From: Owenia fusiformis
Taxonomy: Eukaryota > Annelida > Polychaeta > Sabellida > Oweniidae
Length of the DNA stretch: 60,000 bases
Assembly (NCBI GenBank): GCA_903813345.2
Contig: CAIIXF020000009.1
Location: 32,092,740 to 32,152,739, forward strand
Reading direction: 5' to 3'
Shown here: positions 44,870 through 56,400 of the stretch, piece by piece
How the letters are laid out: every line of letters begins with the position of its first letter
How positions within the stretch are numbered: position 1 is the first letter of the stretch
The notes under the pieces: generated by a model
Databases searched by the model: none
Seen by the model: the letters and a program-made list of their open reading frames with translations, nothing else
Told to the model about the DNA's origin: nothing
Made by a program: the position numbers and the translations under genes

Positions 44870-47400
44870 TACCTTCTTATTTCTAGCTACATACTGAATT
44901 TCATGAACACATATGGATAGTGCTTACACTGTATTGCCATTTCAAAGCAGAATATGTATGGTATAGGCTGCAGGGTTCTCACTAGGCTTTTAGATTCCGG
45001 AGATTCTCCAAAGTCTAATGTTTTAAAACCCTTTTGCTCCAGAGTGTTATAGCTTTTCAGGAGTCAGTGTTTTTCCAGAGTCTAATTTTACATTTTTGTC
45101 ACATTATTTGCGGTAACTCTTGAGAAAATACATACAACTGGATACAAACAAGGAATAGAAAGTCAGAAACCTTTTAGAAATAAATATTGGGATTAAAATA
45201 GCAAGATAATCTAAGTATGTTGAAAAGTATACTAATAGGATATCTCTGATCTCACATTGGAAAGAAGTAGTCGTGATACCGCGAAAACGTAGTCAAAATA
45301 CCGCTAAAAATCTGGGTCTAAAAATTTCCTGGTGAGAACCCTGGGCTGACATTGGACTGGACAGACTCTTAGTGATTAGAAAAGCCTAGGTGCTAGGTTG
45401 GTACAGTATTGTCCATACTCTGGCATTGATTTCATTCATAATTTATTTCCAATTGTACAATGTTTTGATTTACATTACTCAAAAAGTATTGAAAATACAT
45501 TCAGTTTTACTTCAAAATTAAACTTGTTACTTTATTTAAAATCCACTATCGCGAGTTCCAAGTTAGAGTGGTGTTCTTAAAGTTACTTATGACATGGATT
45601 CTTACAACGCTGATATTTAGTCAAAACCTTGGTTGTCAAAAGAACAATTTTTTAAAGAAACTGATTTTAATAAGAATACAGGTAGACTAAGGGGTTTCAT
45701 TAGCAGCAGGCAAAGGGCAATCTTCACCTGTTGTTTTCACCATATTGCCTGTTGTTTTTATCAACTTTCCCATGTTAAGTTCATGATTTTCATTGCCTGT
45801 TGTTTTCATTTATTTAGCCTGTTGTGAGAAATTCTAGTGAAACTCCTACTTAGAGTATCCACTGATACAATTTTTCTTGAGACACTCCATTTTTTATGAG
45901 TGTGACATATTGTTATGGTCTCTGTTGATGGCGGTCGGTGGATGGCGATCGGTGTCTGTAACAAATTCTTGCAACTTCCATTAACTTAACAAATACTGTT
46001 TCGACAGACTTCAATTTTTTTCAAAATCATCTACAAGATCAGAAGCTCAAATCTGACTAGATTTGACCTTCAATGACTTTCTCAAGGTCAAAAAGATATT
46101 TTTTCATCTTGACCAATTTTTTTCAAAATCATCCACAAATTCTCAGAAGTTCAAATCTGACTTTAGATTTCAGATTTCAACTTCAATGACCTTCTCAGGG
46201 TCAAAAAAGGTCTTTTTTCAACTTGCTTCAAATTCACCAATTTATTTTTTCAAAATCATCTAACTTCAAGTTCTCATAAATTCAAATCTGACTTAAGATT
46301 GAACTCATAATATTGTGAGCAACTAGATGGTGACATTTTACTACTGTACTAACTTTTGAAATAACACACAGAAGAATAGGACCTAATGAACAATTACAAT
46401 AATTTGCACTTTTATTTTGAAATGTTTTTATTTTGTTCAAACATTTATTACAATCGCAATAAAAACAGTATGATGGTACATGATGTCCTCTTAAAATATA
46501 CAAAAATAGAATGAGATCACTCAAAATAGTAATTTCAAAAATACATTTCATGACAATGTAAATATTATATGTATAGAATTTCTTTATAACATTATGAACA
46601 TCAATCTGACAAATGTTCCATTAAAAATACAATATTGTAAAACTACTCCTCTGAAACATTTTGTTAGTCTGTGTAAAGTGCAAAAACACTTGATGGACAT
46701 TCTGTATATTTTTCCATTCACATTTTAGAACCTAGTAGCATTTAAGGGCACATGCAACATTTGAAAATATTGTTTGTTATGACTTCAAATTTGATTTATA
46801 AACTGAATAAAACATTTTTCAATAAAAATTGACTTTCCAATGATTTACAGAAATTGTTTAAATTCAACCTAACAAACATATATTGAGCAATCAAACAGCA
46901 GACTCATCAGTTTAAACCTACATTGATATGGCACAATTCCTTAAAGGTCCATCATCAAACTATACAACCAACCAAACCAAAACATTTATGAGCTAAATTT
47001 ATCCTGTTAGAAAGCTCTCTCCTCTGAGAAACACAACTTCAAATTTTCCATAAAAGGTCCATACTACATAACTTTGGAAATGCATGTGATTGACTTTTCC
47101 ATATAAGTCATGCATAAATTGACTAGAAAACAGCAACTCCATGGCCATGCAAACCCCAACAAATTATTCATGAAAAATCTGAAATATTTCACAGTATATT
47201 ATTTATAATCTACTGCTAAAAATCCTTGATTTGCACTGGAATCAGTGAAATTTCCTGCCAATTCAAGGTTTGGCTGGCAATTTTGTATTTTCAAGGATTC
47301 AAATCAGATAGAGGATTCAACTTTTGTTATCTAGTTTAAGCAACCTTAATTTCAATATAATACAGTCATACTTTAAAGAGATCTCATCATTATTATGAAC
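44870..47400. other. No gene recognised; several short tandem repeats
   Basis: Intergenic between convergent MRPS34 and C1GALT1. GCCTGTTGTTTTCAT-type units recur at 45728-45830; a 125-bp unit (TTTTTTTCAAAATCATC, CAAATCTGACT, CTTCAATGACCTTCTCA) recurs about two and a half times at 46015-46310. No exon recognised. Confidence 0.5.
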
Positions 47401-47537
47401 CTTCAAAGACAAAGGAGTTAAAATAGACAAATTCTGGCTTTTGAATCCCTTTTCGTTACCCTTTGCATTCGTTTGACTTCACTTCTTAATAGAGAGCTTC
47501 GTCTATACTCTTTCAAACTAAAATAAACCTGTGAACG

Positions 47538-47755
47538 CCAATCAGTGTTCGTCGGCCAAATTTGGCCGACCTTCTTTATATGGTCATTCCTTCTGACGTC
47601 ATCGTTGAGCCCGGAATGGACCAATGACAAGCGCTTATTTAATTAGAACGCATTTGGCATATGTTTCTTCAAGCTCGCTGATTGGTGGAAGGTCAGCGCG
47701 TAGGTCAAAAGTGATTTACCCAAACTGTCAACAGTACCCGTCGTGGGGGCGGGGC
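47538..47755. promoter_or_regulatory. Promoter-like cluster of CCAAT, CRE and GC-box motifs
   Basis: CCAAT at 47538-47542 and 47621-47625, inverted CCAAT (ATTGG) at 47681, a perfect CRE (TGACGTCA, 47594-47601) and a GC box (GGGGGCGGGGC, 47745-47755) lie within 220 bp of otherwise AT-rich DNA, 170 bp beyond the C1GALT1 stop. No gene starting from it was recognised on either strand. It may drive an unannotated transcript or be a promoter carried by a mobile element. Confidence 0.35.
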
Positions 47756-47927
47756 TACTAAACTGTAATATGGTCTCTACTAGGCAGAGTGTAGTTTAAC
47801 TAGACTCTGCACGCAGGGTACCTTTTCGTTCACTTGTTGCAAATCACTTTCTGAAGAAGCTTTATGTATGTTTTCATATATGTTTTGATTTCGGTAAATT
47901 CAATATGCTATCACTTTATGATGTAGA

Positions 47928-50856
47928 TCACGTCTGTTCAATTTTAAAAACTTTTTTTGGTGGTTTTCCTTTAACTATGCCATACGTGTGTAGATGGTAT
48001 ATAAGGTGGTCCATAGTGTACATCATGATGGGGTCGACATAATGGAATGTTATGCTGTAATCACTAAGGCTGTCCCTGCCCTGAAAAAAAGAGGATTTTA
48101 TATTTTATTTAAGTAGCTTCTCAGAGAAAATTCATACAAAGAACTGAACATAGTAATGCCTGTAGTGAAAGAGTTATTTTGACACTATTTAAATTGGTGA
48201 ATTTTTTCAGAGTTTTGACATTAGGCATCTATTCAGTTCAATTTTTAGTAAAATCAACCATGTTTTGGATTGACCACAATTTGAAGGTTGCTGATATTGA
48301 AACAGGCACTATTTCAGCAAAATGTAATTTCCTGTTCAACCAAGCTTTGAGGCAACAAGTACTTGGCTTTTTGTACTTTTCTCAGCCAATTTACAATAGA
48401 CATGATTTCCTTAAATTGTTTCACAGTATATCTGGTTCACCTGGAATGGTCTATTAATGTTGGACAGTAACCTTAACTCAATGTTATTGCTATTCCTAAT
48501 TTTGAACAAATGTAGGGAATGAGTGACAGGAATAATCAACTGTTAAATGGTGGATGGTTACCTTGACTGGGTTTTGTTTATATTTGTTGTACCAAGAGGG
48601 AAAGTCACCAGTGAGATGAGTGAACACATTAAATGGGTGAAATGTTTCACGTTTGTGTACATCCAAAGAGAACGCTGGTTTAATACCCAGTTTATTCATA
48701 CAGCGACCTATGGCAGCATCTTCTGCTCCATAATCACGACGACACAGGGCAAGGGGATGACTTTCATTAACTCCTACTGTTACAAACTGCTCCAGGGCAG
48801 CTTTACTCAAAGCATATCCACCTCCTCCACTCATATATCCCGCCTTGTTTGCGATTTCCACATTGTCAAAATGGTGTCCGATGTATACAGATTGAGTAGA
48901 GTGGTAATGAGATAACAGGTAGCGAAGATTTTCAACAATAACATAAGTATCGTCATCTGTCTTAAAGAACCAATCATAATCATTTCGATAGTTCTCATAC
49001 ACATATTTAAATCCCGCAATAGTTTTTGCTGTTAAATGGTCTCTTCCTTCTGCATGTACACCAACAGTGCCAAATTTTTTATCCTCTTCATCAGTTATAA
49101 ATACATATTTATTGCATCTTTTTGCCCATGTGTCTTTTACTGCCATGGCTTTACGTGGTAAGTTTGCAGCGTTTGTGATTATCATACAAAGTACCCGCAC
49201 TTGTGTCTTCAACCTTTGAGCCTCTTCATCATTTTCAGCCTCTGAAATCAAGAAATGGCAAGTATGTAGTCTGTAATATTAAAGCCTCTGCATTTTGAAA
49301 TCAAAACATTTGGCAATGATATCAATGAGAATTTAAACATTATTGAAAGGGGAGACATAAAACTTCAAAACTTCATATTTCATCAATCCAGCATAAATGT
49401 TATCTGGATGTATTACATGTACTGTCATCTTATCATTTGCAATCAAAGCGCTTTTGAACAATAACCACATTTCAACACTTTACTAAACATTAGAACAGAA
49501 CATCAAATGAAATAATCTTTGGTACCGATTGAAGTTTACCTAAATGGTATTCCCCATTTGCAGTTGGAATGTTTGGTAGTTGACGGAAATCATACAAGCC
49601 ATCCTCTTCGTATCTCTTGGGGATAAATTCTGAAAACACAAGATTCAATATTATATTGATTAAAAAGAATAATTTGGTTTGGATATTATAGGATATTATT
49701 AAACAAATTATTATGATCTGGATGATATAATGAAAAATACAAGATGGCTCAACAATATCATAGGCCAAAGGGCAATAGAAAAAATTCTTTACGAATAAAA
49801 TTGAACCTCTGCTGCCATCTTTAAATCGGCCTCAAACCTTTGTCAATATCAATCTGCACCAGCTTTCACAAGGTTCCAGGTTGTTTTATTTTATATTTAT
49901 TCAGAATTGTGTACAATTGTATACAGTAACAGAATTCAAGAGCTGTCAAAAGTAGCATCTACAAGTATTCGGGGAAACACTGGGCAGTGTTTTAATCTGA
50001 AACTGATTTTGGGTACCAGGTAGTACTAATGAGATACACCAAAGCTGATAACACAGATGGAACAAATGATTTCACAGGAGGCCACACTTCAATATAATAC
50101 ATACAGGGTGGTCAAAAAAACAGAAACCTTGCATTTTCCTCATATCTTTGTTATTTTATAAAATAACTCCCTGATATTTACCACATTTGTACATCATTCA
50201 ATTTCCTACCAGTTTACCATATTTCATGACCATCAGACTGATAGTCACAATGTTACAGCACTTTGAACAACATGTGTCAGGTGTGCCAATCATCATGCTG
50301 TAGGCAAACCTGCACAAGTTGTCAATGACCCAACTGCACTCCTCAGCAGGTATGGACTGAGTGACACAAATGATCTCCCTTTTGAGGTCTACAATTGTCC
50401 TGAGGTCATTCTTGAACACTCTTTTGGGCATCTTATGCGCATCCCCATAGGTAGAAGTCGGGTAGGGACATTTTGGATGATGAGTGCAGGTTTGCCTTTA
50501 ATGCAATGGTGGCCACTGGTGCACGTTGTTTAAAGTGCTGTAACATTGTTACTATAAGACTGATGGTCATGAAATATAGTAGGCTGGTAGGAAATTGATT
50601 GATGTACAAATGTGACAAATATCAGGGAGTAATTCCCTAAAATAACAAAGATATTTGGAAAATAGTGGCAGGCTTTCTGCTCTTTGACCACCCTGTATTA
50701 GACCTGTTAGTTATATTTACTGTACTTACTTTGAAGTTTGTTGTTCTGGTGTTTAAAATATGATCCCACGATTAACACAAGGATCAAAACTGTTCCAATA
50801 ACCAGGATCAGTTTTTTATATTTGATCCCTCGTATCCCCAATCTCACAGAAACCAT
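47928..50856 (-). CDS. C1GALT1: Core 1 beta-1,3-galactosyltransferase (T-synthase), four exons
   Basis: Minus-strand exons 50856-50730, 49629-49540, 49241-48562, 48080-47928; frame holds across all junctions, giving 349 residues (vertebrate enzyme about 363). The enzyme adds galactose from UDP-Gal to O-linked GalNAc (Tn antigen), making core 1 O-glycans in the Golgi. Type II topology: basic IKYKK, then a membrane segment at about 16-31 (ILVIGTVLILVLIV). Exon 3 holds DTWAKRCNKYVF, WFFKTDDDTYV (Asp168-170, metal-binding DxD), YMSGGGGYALSKAALE, GAEDAAIGRCM and FHPF. Exon 4 is short but certain: SDYSITFHYVD, then LIYHLHTYG, as at the family's C-terminus. Without exon 4 the frame would run on past a good donor (AAG|GTAACC) into 22 unrelated residues. 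It is head-to-head with the TK2-like gene. Confidence 0.95.
50104..50695. mobile_element. Tc1/mariner-like fold-back element in C1GALT1 intron 1
   Basis: Perfect 13-bp ends CAGGGTGGTCAAA and TTTGACCACCCTG, flanked by TA on both sides (50102-50103, 50696-50697). The minus strand of the left half encodes LRTIVDLKREIICVTQSIP followed by WVIDNLCRF, resembling the C-terminus of mariner-type transposases (which often end in a DLR...I..IP...R..DN...R segment). The right half is partly the inverse of the left (GTTACAGCACTTTGAACAAC against GTTTAAAGTGCTGTAAC), so it is a rearranged, inactive copy. Confidence 0.75.
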
Positions 50857-51221
50857 CTCTACAGACCTAGTAGAGGGAGACACCCACAGGATCAAAGGAA
50901 CACCTGGTAAGAAACACCTGGCAGTACATGACAGTAGGAATCACCAGAATTTTAGGAGGAAACAGCTGCAACGAAAATAAATGGAGAATAAAATTAACAT
51001 GTACGTTCAACAATATTTCAGCTAAGGGTAATAAAACATTTCTGATACACAGTTTCTGCATTAGATGACACTTTAGATGCATGTGACACAGAAAGCATAT
51101 GGGTCACAAAACATGACAGTGACATATTATGACAAAGGGAGTTCATGTATATCACCTTGTCACCTTTGTGCATACAAGGTGTCCCAATATAATAAGTTCA
51201 AATGTATTATGAATATGAATA

Positions 51222-51696
51222 CTGTGCTCCGGGTAAATTTCGACGCTACAAAATTTGGCGATTTTTCAAAATTGCAATTTCGCGGCTATTTAATTTCGTG
51301 GATTGTACAAGTTGAATTTTTTTCTGATTACCGTGAATCAATGCATATTTTAGCCCATTCAGAATCTGAATAATATTTGTATTTCCCACGTTGAGGGCAT
51401 TTATTTGAATATTCTTAAATGGCTTTTTTAACCTCAATTTGTAGGATATCATTGTCGTCAACAGTTCTTACCTTTGTTGGCCTATTAAGCCAATTCAAAA
51501 TGTTAGACATTTTAGGCCTTTTTTGAATTATCACTAAACAACACTGGACAAAACGTTTTACACCGAATGGAACATATCAAAAGTCAAATCCCCAGGGATT
51601 TAAAAGACAAATTTCGTGACGATAAATGTTCGTGATTTTACGACATTCTCAAACAAAGTGAAATTAAATCCCACGCGAACAATACCCGGAGTACAG
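51222..51696. mobile_element. MITE with CTGTGCTCCGGGTA ends
   Basis: CTGTGCTCCGGGTA at the left and TACCCGGAGTACAG at the right are inverted repeats with TA on either side. AAATTTCG / CGAA-rich segments inside are also partly inverted. No open frame of interest. Located 5' of C1GALT1, between the divergent genes. Confidence 0.65.
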
Positions 51697-51998
51697 TAAC
51701 ATCTGAAAATCAATTTAAATAATTTTTTGGAATATCAGCCTGTAAGAACGGGTTTGTGTAAAAAAGACTTGGCAGCCAGATAACTGGAAAGTCAGGTGAC
51801 TAGGTAACAGAACTTATATTCCGAGCAGGATTGATAATTTTATTATTTTATGCCCCAAAGTGCATTACATTTTGCATTTAATCTTTCTATGGCTTAACAT
51901 TTTATAAAACTTACCAACTTGTATACAATTTATGAAGAGAAATATTTTCAAAACTAGTTGGCCTAAACTAGTTTACACCAAATGACAGATTCTCATCT

Positions 51999-52880
51999 TA
52001 GCTGTGAGGTGCCTCAATACACTGGCACTCCTCTTGATGCCAACAAACCCTGCCAATCAACGTTCCAAGCTGACCAGTCTTCCAAACTGACCTCCCACTC
52101 AACAGGCATCTATACCAGCCAAATAACCAACCAAGAAACCAACCAAAGAGGAAACCATCTAAAGGACCAATCACCCTACTATGCAACCAATCATCCTACT
52201 ATGCAACCAATCAAGCAACCAACCAACAAATTTATCAACCATGCAACCAATCATCAAATAAATAACACCAAAAAACAAGCCAAGAGCAACCATCCAACAA
52301 AGCAACCAACCACCTTACCAACTAACAAGCCAATCAATCAACAAAACAAGCAACCATACAACTGACTGCAAATCACACACCCAACTAAACAATTAAACAA
52401 GCAACTTATCAATCAATCAACCACTTAGCTGATCAATCAACCAACAATCTAACTAACTTCTTAAGCATGAAACTTATATTAAAAGCAAGTCAATACAAGC
52501 AAAAAGCAAAAAGAGCGCCCAGCCAACCAAACATCAAAGCAATCAGGATCCTAAGCAACCAGTCAACAAAACAACATCGGGCCTAACCAACCAACCAGAT
52601 AACCAAACAACAAAGCAACCAACCAAACAACTTAGCAAGCAACTGACCAATCAATCATCAAGCCTACTGATTGATTTAACCAAAAAATCAATCAAGCTAT
52701 CCAACCAAGCAACATTGTTTCCAACCAAACAACCAAGCAGACATTTAACTAACCAATCAACCAGCAATCAAGAAACGGAACAACAAGCTAACTAACCAGC
52801 TGACTGATCAACAAAGCAATCAACGAAATAACAAGACAACCAACCGACAGATCAATCAAGCCATTGACTGTGAGACCATG
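51999..52880. repeat. Degenerate CAAC/CAAT simple-sequence tract, about 880 bp
   Basis: Long runs of AACCAACCAA, CAATCAATCAA and AACAAGCAACC, degenerate throughout. A 127-residue open frame within it (rich in Thr, Asn, Gln, Pro, Lys) is a by-product of the repeat and not taken as a gene. Confidence 0.85.
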
Positions 52881-53289
52881 GGCTCTGGTGGTAGAGCCCA
52901 TGGTGAGACTCACCTGGACAACACTGTTGACAGGTGTGCAAATAACTCTTTCTGCCTAGAGCTACACCTAATAAAGACTCAGTGACCCGTCATTGATGTT
53001 GAATTTGATAAAGAAAGTGAAATGATTTTTGATGTGAAACTGAAATTGAACTTTTATGAAAGTGTGAATTCAGCCTACCTAGAATATGGGGACCTATTGT
53101 GTAGCTCAGAAGAATTTACAACAGAATATTACTTACTTTTCAATGGCTATATTTTCATCATGAAGATCAAGTTGAAAAACAGATTGAAATATAACAAAAA
53201 TCAAAGTTCATTTTTCTTTTAATTTTTCTTTTCGTTCTGTACACTTCTCAGTACGGTCGCCACCTATCGAAGGTCAATTGTATCACCAG

Positions 53290-53297
53290 TTGGCGGG
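53290..53297 (+). promoter_or_regulatory. Possible E2F-type site upstream of the TK2-like gene
   Basis: TTGGCGGG, a variant of the E2F site, 130 bp before the start codon. E2F control is known for cytosolic TK1 and other S-phase genes and would be unusual for a TK2-type gene. An eight-base match alone is weak evidence. Confidence 0.25.
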
Positions 53298-53426
53298 GTT
53301 TTTGAGCGCAATTTATTTATCGAATTTTCTAACAACTTTTTGTGAATTCACACATTTAAAGTCAATATTTTCCGTTTAACACAATATAAGCCATTTGTTG
53401 CAGTTACAGGGAACCTATTCAAAACA

Positions 53427-56400
53427 ATGTTACGCCTTATAAGTACAGAGGATAGCGACAGTTCGGGTAAGAATTTATGGCACAAATTCAACAGTGAAAC
53501 TGTTGCCATTATTTTGTTGTTTGTTTACATGATGCTGACTAATCTGTTCATGTAGTTGTCTTGAATTTGAAAATTATTTTAAAAGAACTCCTCTCAAATG
53601 TGTTCATTTAGCATCAGCGTTAGACAAAGTATAGACAGACTGTAGGGCCTACAAAATTTTGTTCAGACTTGAACCATGCATGATGATGAAATTGGCTCTT
53701 GTAAAATTGATTGTACAAACTACACACTGAAATAACATACCTCACCAAATTCCTGATAATATTTGGTTTGATTTGGTCGAAGTAAATTCTAAATATTTTT
53801 ATTAGATTTTACGGAGTGGCTCCAGGACCGACAATTGTCGGTACTGGAGACTGTCCAGGGGTATATGCTAGGGTACCCTAGTAGTGCCAGATAGAGAACC
53901 GACAATTGTCGGTACGCAAGTGGCTACTACGTGTTTTTGCTAGAGAGCCGACAATTTCATAAATAAATCGTCTACTTTTACTTTTAGAAATAACCTCATC
54001 ACTGGTAGCCTCGTGGTTAGCGAGCACGACTCGAACACACTCGGTCCCGAGTTCGAATCCCGGCAGGACTTGCTTTTTTCTTTTGAGGGGGGGGGGCATA
54101 GTGCTTCTTTTGCAGTATGGAATCGCACAGGCATTAACTTGTATTGAGCCATAATTTATTTCGACAAATATTGATTCAACTTCCATCAAAATTGTCCTAC
54201 AAGCTTCAATTAAAAAAAATTTTAAAGCTCTTTTCTTGTTCTATCTAATGGGTCGATATAGTACAGTTAGGGGAGGGGATGCTTTCGCCCCCGTCGCTCT
54301 CTTCCCTTACTACGCCATGGCACAGGAGAAATATCTCATTTGGAATATATCACTGTTTACTTTGCGTTTGGTAGCTCTTTCATGCGAGATGGAATCGTGG
54401 CCATTAACTAAGGGAGCCAAATGCAACTTCCATCAAAAATTGTGCTATAAGGTATGAGTACCGTAATCCAACACCAAATTCGAAAATTCATAACAATACT
54501 TTGCACATATGGCGTTCGTGACCAACTATGAAACGCTTACCCCCCATAGTGTTATATATCAAAATACACCTGTCCATATAGGGGTTCGATTGACCTACAT
54601 CAAATTATAGGGAGTCAGGTTACTTTTTGAGATATCAGCGTCCGTTTATTGTAACTCGCGTTTGCTACCACTTCCTCAATTCTAATATGACGGGCAAACG
54701 CGTAGTTAACATGCTCACGTTCGGAACTATTTTGACCTACATCGCTATTTTCGTAATTCAAATGAAAGTTGAACTCCTCTTTATTTTGATACCAAATAGT
54801 GGCATACTAGGTACCCTAGAAGCCAACTATGGGTTATTTAGAACGATACCACTGGTTTTTAAATGGACTATATAGGGGTCATACCTTTTGGCGGATGGAT
54901 ATGGAACCTCATACCATAAGCTTCAAATAAAAAACATTCTAGCTATTTTCTTCTATCTAATGGGTAGCAAACGCCCGTTTCTACGCCTGATCGGCTCAGG
55001 AGTAATATCCTGTCTGTTTAGAATATGTATAGCCGTTTACTCTGCATTAATAGCTTTCTAACGTCTTACTTGTTCATGTTTTTTATTGGGTTTTCAACGT
55101 TTACTACCATTCCCTGTTCCCGGGCTACCATTTTTTGACTGGGTTTGGTAATGCCCTCCCCGGGTTTTGCACTTGTTCCCAAAATATCCGTATGATATCT
55201 GAAATATCCCCCCGCGCATTGCGCATGCGCCAGAAAATTCGAAAATCAATATTTGTCGGTCCTCTAGCGTGTAAACACAGCATATCTCCCGTACCGACAA
55301 TGGTCCTCTAGCGTGCCACCACCTCAGAGTCTAGAGTACCGACAATTGTCGGTACTCTAGCCTTTACGTAGATTTTAAGGTCAGGGTGCATGATGGGAAA
55401 TTTTCTGCATTCCTCAATTGAGTCACATGTTATTTTTCAAACAAGAATCACTCCTTCCCTTCACTGTCTATATCTTCCAGTTTTGCACAAATAGTGCACT
55501 TATGTGTTTTGATAAAGTCTATAAAAAACAAGAAAATTCAGTGAAAAAAATCAGACAATTTTCAGAAATTTTTTTCACTGAATTTTCTCATTTTTTATAC
55601 ATTTTACAAAACAAACCTTCTCACAAGGCTTTTCTAGGCACAGAAGTGCACTCTTTGTGCAAACTTGGAAGATGTAGACAATGTGGGGAAGGAGTTATTC
55701 ATGTTTGAAAAATAACATGTGACTCAATTGAGGAATGCAGAAAATTTCCCAAATCTTGCTTGAGAATCAAGGGACCCAACTCGATGTTTTCCTTGACAAT
55801 GAATCCGACAATGTCGTGATTTTCATTTCACAATTTATATGCAGCATTGTAAAATTTTCTTTCAGTGTCTGAGTGTCTTGATGAATCTCTGAATGAATCG
55901 AAGTGTTTCAACTTCAGCAATAACCAGGACAAGTTTGTTGTAAGTACAGTACAGTTCACCTCTTTCAAACCCGGCTGATCTAATAAATAGAACAGCCTTT
56001 GCATGTCCCCTATCACCTGCTTCAGAACAGCCTTCGCATGCCCCCTATCACCTGCTTCAAAATCATGACTGAAAAACTAAAGTCAGCTGTTTGCCTTATA
56101 TCTCCAAATGTTCGCAGCATCTCAATCCTCCTTTTGCGAAAATCTGTAAGTAATCAGCTGCTTTTTGGGCTGATCAGCACAGCTTTTCAGTTTCAGTCAT
56201 CATGACTCTGAAGGAAGTGATAGGGGGCATGCAAAGGCTGGTCTGTCAGATCAATCAGCATTTGAAAGAGGTAAGTACAGATTAGGTTTATCAAAATGCA
56301 TGTAAAACGTTGAATTCTTCACGTCCTTGGTGACAAAATGCTCTTCTTATCTATATAAAGTTTATAAACCATTGGAATTCAAAATCAATGTACAATACTC

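Larger units (their letters stand above)
53806..55375. mobile_element. 1.5-kb block bounded by ACCGACAATTGTCGGT palindromes, TK2 intron 1
   Basis: The palindrome CCGACAATTGTCGG, whole or in part, occurs near 53829, 53899 and 53946 at the left and near 55253, 55297 and 55338 at the right. The rightmost (55331-55360) extends to a perfect 30-bp palindrome with CTAGAGT/ACTCTAG arms; the leftmost (53821-53848) has TCCAG/CTGGA arms. GGTCCTCTAGCGTG is also repeated at the right. Clustered subterminal motifs at both ends are typical of transposase-binding sites in a non-autonomous DNA transposon. Inside lie a tRNA-like SINE and Harbinger-like copy 3. Confidence 0.6.

Noticed and set aside
48496-48561. 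C1GALT1 ending at the stop at 48496
   Set aside because: The extra 22 residues do not fit the family, a good donor lies at 48561-48560, and an exon at 48080-47928 supplies the conserved C-terminus in frame.
51982-52365. 127-residue plus-strand open frame rich in Thr, Asn, Gln and Pro
   Set aside because: Lies wholly in the degenerate CCAA/CAAT simple-sequence tract; composition is dictated by the repeat.
54001-54070. Functional tRNA gene
   Set aside because: A and B boxes are present but the anticodon and acceptor stems do not form; better explained as a SINE head.
55418-55708. 96-residue frame in TK2 intron 1
   Set aside because: It spans both arms of a near-perfect palindrome, so the frame is incidental.
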